From: Streptomyces sp. HmicA12
Lineage (GTDB): Bacteria; Actinomycetota; Actinomycetes; Streptomycetales; Streptomycetaceae
Assembly (NCBI RefSeq): GCF_000373565.1
Contig: NZ_KB891831.1
Coordinates: 125,330-189,329, forward strand
Direction: 5' to 3'
DNA: 64,000 bases
Shown: piece by piece, positions 59,087-64,000 of the stretch
Numbering within the stretch: position 1 is the stretch's first letter
Layout of the letters: each line of letters opens with the position of its first letter
Made by a program: the position numbers and the translations under genes
Notes under the pieces: model-generated
Databases searched by the model: none
What the model was told of the DNA's origin: nothing
What the model saw: the letters and a program-made list of their open reading frames with translations, nothing else

Positions 59087-60709
59087 TCAGTTCTTGTCGG
59101 GGTTGGCGAGCTCGCCGGGGAGGACCAACAGGGCGTCCCCGACCGGGCGTTCGCCGGTCGCGTCGGACGGGTCGTTGATGACCTGGCCGTCGACGACCAT
59201 CGTGGTGGAGCCGCCGCCGTCGAGGTTGATCGCGTCGCGCAGGCCCAGCGCCCGGGCGACGTCGGCGCTCTCGGGGATGCTCAGGCCGAGCGACGCGGTG
59301 CTGCGGCCGTCGGCGGTGACGAGCACGGTGCGTCCGGCGGCGTCCGTCCCGGCGAGGGTGCGCGGGTTCCGCTTGTGCACCCAGCCGTAGTAGAAGCTCG
59401 GGTTGCCGGGCTGCACCATGCCGTCGGTGGCCGGGGTGACGTGCGGGCGGCCGTCGCGGACGAGTTCGGGCCCGCCGTTGAGGACGCTGGTGGTGCGGGA
59501 GGTGGCGACGGTGCGGCCCTTGGAGTCCTTCAACCCGCTCTGGATCCGCAGGGGTTGGCCGACCGCCGCGAGGGCGGTGAGCCGTGCCGCGTACGAGCCG
59601 GTCGCCTGGACGCTGCGGCCTCCGGTGGGCAGCGCGCCGCCGCGCGGCGAGCGCACCTCGACGACCCGGCCGGCCCGGTCGAGGACGGCTTCGGTGCCGT
59701 CGCCCTTCGGGGTCTCCTTGCCGAACTCCGTGGTGAACGCGATGAGTTCGTCGGGGTCGGTGCAGGTCGTGTCGTGCAGGGGGCGGGCGGTCGGGGTGTC
59801 GTCGGCGGTGCCGCCGCAGTTGCGGATCAGGCCGGGGACGCGGTCGATGCCGTCCAGCGGCAGCGAGGTGCCGTGGGCGGTGATCCTGCCCCGCCAGGTG
59901 AACCGGGTGACGGCGGTGGAGCGCGCGGAGTCGTGGACGACGAGGCCGGGGCGGCCGTCGACGGTCTCGCTCAGCAGGCGGCCGTCGTAGACGCCGACGC
60001 CGGCCGGGTCGCCGGGGGCGCCGGCCTTGGGGTCGAGGACGAAGAAGCCCGCGTTGATCCCGGCGCTCGCCCCGTCGGCGGCGGCGAGCGCGCTGGTCGT
60101 CTCGCGGTTCTCCAGGTCGGGGCCGTACGAGGCTTTGAGGTCGCCGTGGAACGTCTTCGGGTCGATGGTGAGCACGTCGACGTGCCAGGGGCCGCGGTCG
60201 CCCGCGTCACCGTCCCAGCCGGTGTACCAGGCGGACCCGGTGTATCCGGCGGTGCGCAGCCGGGTGCGTTCGGCGGTGGCCGCGGCCTCGGTCGGGAACG
60301 TGCCGACGCGGACCCGCCAGCCGAGTGTGCCGCCCGCGTAGTCGGCCGTCGCCGCGGTGGTGACCTTCTCGGAGCGGGCGTCGAAGCCGGCCGCCCGCAG
60401 TTCGGCGGCGAGCTCGGTGGCGCTCGGCTCGTCCTTGAGGGCGGTCGGTGGCGCGTCCGGGTCGGGCGATCCGGCGCCGCCCGGGATGGAGACCTCCACG
60501 GTCCACGCCATGGCCGGGGCGTCGGCGCCGCGCACGATGCGGGTGAGCGTCACTCCGGGCTGCAGCGTCCGCGTGGTCCGCGTCTCGGACAGTCCGGCGG
60601 CGCCGAGCGGCAGCCCGTGCCGCTGTCCCGACACGGCCGGGGCGGGCGCCGCGCCCACGAGGGCGAGCGCGCACAAGGCAGCGCCCGCGCCGAACAGTCT
60701 GCTGTTCAC
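59087..60709 (-). CDS. secreted phosphodiester glycosidase (NAGPA domain)
   Basis: 540 residues. A signal peptide (LFGAGAALCALALVGAAPAPA) is followed by a region resembling a SPOR repeat (GWRVRVGTFPTEAAATAERTR), then the NAGPA/exopolysaccharide glycosidase domain: SAGINAGFFVLDPKAG, GLSIPESADVARALGLRDAI, and the diagnostic NLDGGGSTTMVVDG. The family hydrolyses GlcNAc-1-phosphodiesters, and bacterial members may trim cell-wall polymers. GTG 60709 is used. It is divergent from nothing close; the Rrf2 gene lies downstream of its start region. Confidence 0.85.
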   Translation of the reverse strand: MNSRLFGAGAALCALALVGAAPAPAVSGQRHGLPLGAAGLSETRTTRTLQPGVTLTRIVRGADAPAMAWTVEVSIPGGAGSPDPDAPPTALKDEPSATELAAELRAAGFDARSEKVTTAATADYAGGTLGWRVRVGTFPTEAAATAERTRLRTAGYTGSAWYTGWDGDAGDRGPWHVDVLTIDPKTFHGDLKASYGPDLENRETTSALAAADGASAGINAGFFVLDPKAGAPGDPAGVGVYDGRLLSETVDGRPGLVVHDSARSTAVTRFTWRGRITAHGTSLPLDGIDRVPGLIRNCGGTADDTPTARPLHDTTCTDPDELIAFTTEFGKETPKGDGTEAVLDRAGRVVEVRSPRGGALPTGGRSVQATGSYAARLTALAAVGQPLRIQSGLKDSKGRTVATSRTTSVLNGGPELVRDGRPHVTPATDGMVQPGNPSFYYGWVHKRNPRTLAGTDAAGRTVLVTADGRSTASLGLSIPESADVARALGLRDAINLDGGGSTTMVVDGQVINDPSDATGERPVGDALLVLPGELANPDKN

Positions 60710-60851
60710 GAACCCCCCACGGAACGGAAGACGACTCCCGTAACGGTGCGTGGGGCCGCGACCGCCAGTCAAGGCATGTGCACATCATTCATCGGACGTT
60801 CTCCGGGGCGCCGCCGCTCCCCCGCCGCACCCTCGCGCCCCCTCTCGCCGC

Positions 60852-61334
60852 TCAGGCTCCGGGCTCGCTCAGCCACGACCCGACCCCGGCCAGCGCGCCG
60901 GGTCCGTTGTCCCGCTCGACGGAACCGGCGAGGTCCGCGATGGTCGTCGCCTTGAGCGAGGCCCGCCAGGCGCCCTCCGCGGCGGCCATCGCGCGGGCGA
61001 TGCCGCACGGTTTCGTGCAGCTCTCGGGCGGCGTCGCGAGCGGCCCGCGCTGGCGGATCTCCGTGCAGACAAAGGCGGGTGACGTTCCGTCGACCGCCTG
61101 GACCACGTCGAGCAGCGTGATCTCCTCCGCGCCCCTGGTCAGCACGTACCCGCCCGTCTTGCCCTGTACCGACTGCACCAGGCCCGCCCGCGACAGCGCC
61201 TGCATCTGCTTGGCCAGGTAGCTGGGCGACACGTCGTGCAGCTGCGCCAGACGCGCGGCCGGGACCGGTTCGCTCGCCGCGGTCAGCACCACGCAGCAGT
61301 GCAGCGCCCACTCCACGCCACCGGACATCTTCAT
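60852..61334 (-). CDS. Rrf2-family regulator
   Basis: 160 residues. The winged helix is VEWALHCCVVLT, then ARLAQLHDVSPSYLAKQMQALSRAGLVQSVQGKTGGYVL. Three cysteines follow (FVCTEIRQRG, then ESCTKPCGI; spacing C-x15-C-x3-C), which could hold an Fe-S cluster as in NsrR and IscR. Such regulators sense nitric oxide, iron-sulfur status or thiols. ATG 61334 is used; 61328 is close by. It is divergent from the NAD(P)-binding gene at 61461 with two palindromes in between. Confidence 0.9.
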   Translation of the reverse strand: MKMSGGVEWALHCCVVLTAASEPVPAARLAQLHDVSPSYLAKQMQALSRAGLVQSVQGKTGGYVLTRGAEEITLLDVVQAVDGTSPAFVCTEIRQRGPLATPPESCTKPCGIARAMAAAEGAWRASLKATTIADLAGSVERDNGPGALAGVGSWLSEPGA

Positions 61335-61392
61335 GCGCGTTCCCCTCGCCTTTCCCTCAACGTTCCGCCCGTTCCCATCGGCACCCCATTTG

Positions 61393-61442
61393 ACTCGGAT
61401 ACAGCGTATCCGAGTATTATCTCGGACATCAGGTATCCGAGT
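61393..61442. promoter_or_regulatory. paired Rrf2-type operators and promoter
   Basis: Site 1 (61393-61415) has perfect 10-base arms ACTCGGATAC and GTATCCGAGT around AGC. Site 2 (61420-61442) has the same right arm and a left arm matching at 7 of 10. A promoter candidate for the plus gene (TTGACT at 61390-61395, TATTAT at 61415-61420, spacing 19) overlaps both sites. Repression by the divergent Rrf2 protein is the natural inference. Confidence 0.75.
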
Positions 61443-61460
61443 TTGAGGAAGGGCAGACCC

Positions 61461-62207
61461 ATGAAGATCACGGTCATCGGCGGTACCGGACTGATCGGTT
61501 CCCAGCTCGTCACCCGGCTGCGCGACGCGGGCCACGAGGTGGTCCCCGCGTCCCTGTCGAGCGGGGTCGACCTGCTCACCGGCGCCGGGCTCGACAAGGC
61601 CCTGGAGGGCGCGGAGACGGTCGTGAACGTCACGAACTCGCCGACCTTCGACCGGGACTCCCTCGCCTTCTTCCGCACCACCGTCGGCAACCTGCTCACC
61701 GCGGGCGAGCAGGCCGGCGTACGCCACCAGGTCGCGCTCTCCATCGTGGGCGTGGACCAGGTGCCGCAGCTGGACTACTACCGGGCCAAGACGCTCCAGG
61801 AGGAGCTGCTGCGCGAGGGGCCCGCCGCGTACTCGGTCGTGCGGGCGACGCAGTTCTTCGAGTTCATGGACGCGACCATGTCCTGGACCTCCGACGACCG
61901 GGAGGTGCGACTGCCCGCCACGCGCACCCAGCCCATCGCGACCGCCGATGTCGTCGCCGCCCTCGCCGACGTCACGACCGGGACGCCGCTGAACGGCATT
62001 CTCGACGTCGCGGGCCCCGACGTGCTCCCGCTGGACGAGCTGGGCCGGATCACCCTGGCCGCGCGGCAGGACCCGCGGCCGGTCGTCACGGACCCGCGGG
62101 CCGGGCTCTTCGCGGCCGTCGACGGCGACGTGCTGATCGCGGGCCCGGGAGCGCGGATCGCGCCGACGCACTACCGGGACTGGCTGGCCGCCGCCTCCGC
62201 GCGCTGA
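61461..62207 (+). CDS. NAD(P)-binding SDR-like protein (NmrA/atypical SDR)
   Basis: 248 residues. The dinucleotide motif is VIGGTGLIGSQLV at the N-terminus. VVNVTNSPTFDRDSL, HQVALSIVGVDQVPQLDYYRAK (with Tyr and Lys spaced as in SDR enzymes) and VVRATQFFEFMD are typical of atypical SDRs such as NAD(P)H:quinone-like reductases. ATG 61461 follows AGGAAGGG. Such genes divergent from Rrf2 regulators are common in Streptomyces; the substrate is unknown. Confidence 0.88.
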   Translation: MKITVIGGTGLIGSQLVTRLRDAGHEVVPASLSSGVDLLTGAGLDKALEGAETVVNVTNSPTFDRDSLAFFRTTVGNLLTAGEQAGVRHQVALSIVGVDQVPQLDYYRAKTLQEELLREGPAAYSVVRATQFFEFMDATMSWTSDDREVRLPATRTQPIATADVVAALADVTTGTPLNGILDVAGPDVLPLDELGRITLAARQDPRPVVTDPRAGLFAAVDGDVLIAGPGARIAPTHYRDWLAAASAR

Positions 62208-62271
62208 ACGGCCGCCGGGGTGGATCATGGAGGGCGGAACCGTACCGTCCGTCCGACCGGGAGCCCGCCCC

Positions 62272-64000
62272 ATGCACCACCCGACCTCGCCCGACCCCCG
62301 TCGCGACGGCTTCGTGCGGGTGCGCGGCGCCCGTGAGCACAACCTCAAGGGCGTCGACGTGGACATCCCGCGCGACGTCCTCGCGGTCTTCACCGGGGTG
62401 TCGGGGTCGGGCAAGTCGTCGCTCGCCTTCGGGACGGTCTACGCGGAGGCGCAGCGTCGCTACTTCGAGTCGGTCGCCCCGTACGCGCGCCGGCTGATCC
62501 ACCAGGTCGGCGCGCCGAAGGTCGGCGAGATCACCGGGCTGCCGCCCGCGGTCTCGCTCCAGCAGAGCCGTTCGGCGCGGACGTCCCGGTCGTCGGTCGG
62601 CACGGTCACCACGCTCTCCAATTCGCTGCGGATGCTGTTCTCGCGGGCGGGCTCCTACCCCCAGGGCGCCGAGCGCCTCGACTCGGACGCGTTCTCGCCG
62701 AACACGGCGGCGGGCGCCTGCCCCGAGTGCCACGGCCTGGGCCGGGTGCACCGCACCACGGAGCAACTCCTCGTGCCCGAGCCGTCGTTGTCGATCCGGG
62801 AGGGCGCGATCGCGGCGTGGCCCGGCGCCTGGCAGGGCAAGAACCTGCGGGACATCCTCGACACGCTCGGGTACTCCGTGGACCGGCCCTGGCGGGAGCT
62901 GGCGCAGGAGGACCGCGACTGGATCCTGTTCACGGACGAGCAGCCGGTGGTCACCGTGCACCCGGTGCGGGACGCGGACCGCATCCAACGCCCCTACCAG
63001 GGAACGTACATGAGCGCGAACCGGTACGTGCTCAAGACGTTCTCCGACTCCAAGAGCCAGTCGCTGCGCGCGAAGGCGGAGAAGTTCCTCGAGAGCACCC
63101 CGTGCCCGGCGTGCGGCGGGGCGCGGCTGCGGGCCGAGGCGCTGGCGGTCACCTTCGCGGGCCGGACGATCGCCGAGCTGGCCCGGCTGCCGCTGGCGCG
63201 GCTGGCGCGTGCACTGGACACGAGCGACACCTCCGAGACCGCGCGCGTGCTCACCGAGGACCTGCGGGCCCGCATCGCCACGGTGACGGAGCTCGGCCTC
63301 GGCTACCTGAGCCTGGACCGCGCCACCCCCACGCTCTCCGCCGGCGAGCTGCAACGCCTGCGCCTGGCGACCCAGTTGAGGTCGGGCCTGTTCGGCGTGG
63401 TGTACGTGCTGGACGAGCCGTCGGCGGGCCTGCACCCGGCCGACACGGAGTCGCTGCTCACGGTCCTGGACCGGCTGAAGGCGGCCGGGAACTCGGTCTT
63501 CGTGGTCGAGCACCATCTGGACGTGGTGCGGCGCGCGGACTGGCTCGTCGACGTGGGTCCGCTCGCCGGTGAGCACGGCGGGCAGGTGCTGCACAGCGGC
63601 CCCGTGGACGGGCTGAAGGGGGTCGAGGAGTCGGAGACCGCGCGCTTCCTCTTCGACGAAGCTCCCGCGGGTGTACGTCACGTCCGTGAGCCCCGCGCCT
63701 GGTTGACGGTAGGACCGGTATCCCGGCACAACCTGCGGGACGTGACGGTCGACGTGCCGCTCGGCGCCTTCACGGCGGTCACCGGCGTCTCCGGCTCCGG
63801 CAAGTCGACCCTGATCGGCGAGATCACGGAGGACCTCGACGGGGTGGGCCGCCTGGTGGTCGTCGACCAGAAGCCGATCGGGCGCACGCCGCGCTCCAAC
63901 CTCGCCACGTACACCGGCCTGTTCGACGTCGTCCGCAAGGTCTTCGCGGCGACGGACGAGGCCAGGTCCCGCGGGTACGGCGTCGGGCGGTTCTCCTTCA
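62272..64000 (+). CDS. UvrA2-type excinuclease subunit A paralogue, 3' end outside the window
   Basis: 576 codons are present and the frame is open to the window edge. The first P-loop is GVSGSGKSSLAF (near residue 43) and the second is GVSGSGKSTLIG (near 505). Zinc-type cysteine pairs occur in CPECHG and CPACGG, and the signature TPTLSAGELQRLRLATQL is followed by Walker B VYVLDEPSAGLHP. After SNSLRMLFSRAG the sequence passes within about 15 residues to FSPNTAAGACPECHG, so the roughly 150-residue UvrB-binding domain of true UvrA is missing. That is the mark of UvrA2 proteins, linked to drug and DNA-damage tolerance. ATG 62272 has GGGAG upstream. Confidence 0.88.
   Translation, partial: MHHPTSPDPRRDGFVRVRGAREHNLKGVDVDIPRDVLAVFTGVSGSGKSSLAFGTVYAEAQRRYFESVAPYARRLIHQVGAPKVGEITGLPPAVSLQQSRSARTSRSSVGTVTTLSNSLRMLFSRAGSYPQGAERLDSDAFSPNTAAGACPECHGLGRVHRTTEQLLVPEPSLSIREGAIAAWPGAWQGKNLRDILDTLGYSVDRPWRELAQEDRDWILFTDEQPVVTVHPVRDADRIQRPYQGTYMSANRYVLKTFSDSKSQSLRAKAEKFLESTPCPACGGARLRAEALAVTFAGRTIAELARLPLARLARALDTSDTSETARVLTEDLRARIATVTELGLGYLSLDRATPTLSAGELQRLRLATQLRSGLFGVVYVLDEPSAGLHPADTESLLTVLDRLKAAGNSVFVVEHHLDVVRRADWLVDVGPLAGEHGGQVLHSGPVDGLKGVEESETARFLFDEAPAGVRHVREPRAWLTVGPVSRHNLRDVTVDVPLGAFTAVTGVSGSGKSTLIGEITEDLDGVGRLVVVDQKPIGRTPRSNLATYTGLFDVVRKVFAATDEARSRGYGVGRFSF

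Noticed and set aside
1..64000. Biosynthetic gene cluster, prophage or insertion sequence
   Set aside because: No PKS, NRPS, terpene synthase, capsid, integrase or transposase genes were recognised on either strand.

Overview
The window is a 64 kb piece of a high-GC actinobacterial chromosome, almost certainly Streptomyces or a close relative. Supporting signs are the very high G/C third codon positions, frequent GTG starts, many one- and four-base start/stop overlaps, a Tat-exported hydrolase, LLM-type and PPOX-type proteins, and a complete ergothioneine egtABCD operon. I saw no rRNA, tRNA, CRISPR array, transposase or phage module.

Layout. 1-4.3 kb: a cut PPOX-type gene, a methyltransferase divergent from a TetR regulator with two operator-like palindromes between them, a gene interrupted by an in-frame TGA, and an MMPL exporter. 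4.6-12.2 kb: a tannin/gallate catabolic island. It has a Tat-exported tannase-like esterase (+), an aromatic-acid MFS importer (-), and a minus-strand operon of GntR regulator, GalB-like hydratase, GalC-like aldolase, GalD-like tautomerase and a type I (VOC) extradiol dioxygenase. The same palindrome overlaps the -35 of the tannase, importer and gntR promoters, so the island looks like one regulon. 12.2-16.9 kb: a beta-propeller phytase with a PHO-box-like repeat, then a MarR regulator divergent from a quercetinase (QueD), an overlapping esterase and an FMN alpha-hydroxyacid oxidase. The first 17 kb therefore reads as a plant-polyphenol and phytate island.

16.9-27.7 kb: SGNH hydrolase/PadR divergent from a SnoaL-like protein, an N-formylglutamate amidohydrolase-like gene, a CocE-type hydrolase co-directional with a four-gene Opu-type quaternary-amine ABC transporter, and a secreted lipase divergent from a PucR-type regulator. 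27.7-38.7 kb: mixed housekeeping and accessory genes, including a TPR protein, an RlmG/RsmC-like methyltransferase, an ArsR-MFS pair, a bacterial voltage-gated cation channel with an unusual filter, an RibD/DHFR-like reductase, AIM24, SRPBCC, a second SGNH hydrolase, an APC permease and an aldo/keto reductase.

38.7-44.3 kb is a decaying zone. A DeoR regulator and an OtnK-type sugar-acid kinase have lost their 5' halves and are joined back to back, the kinase and the following class II aldolase carry frameshifts, and an ABC transporter survives only as an ATPase piece joined to a permease piece. An intact MHS-family transporter sits between the remnants.

44.3-64 kb: a flavin disulfide reductase divergent from a thioredoxin, a LacI regulator, a GH18 protein, a PemK/MazF-type protein convergent on a bacterial PARG, egtABCD, an orphan sugar-binding lipoprotein, dodecin, an HAD phosphatase, an LLM oxidoreductase, a secreted esterase, a NAGPA-type phosphodiester glycosidase, an Rrf2 regulator divergent from an NAD(P)-binding protein with paired operators, and the 5' part of a UvrA2-type gene cut by the window edge.
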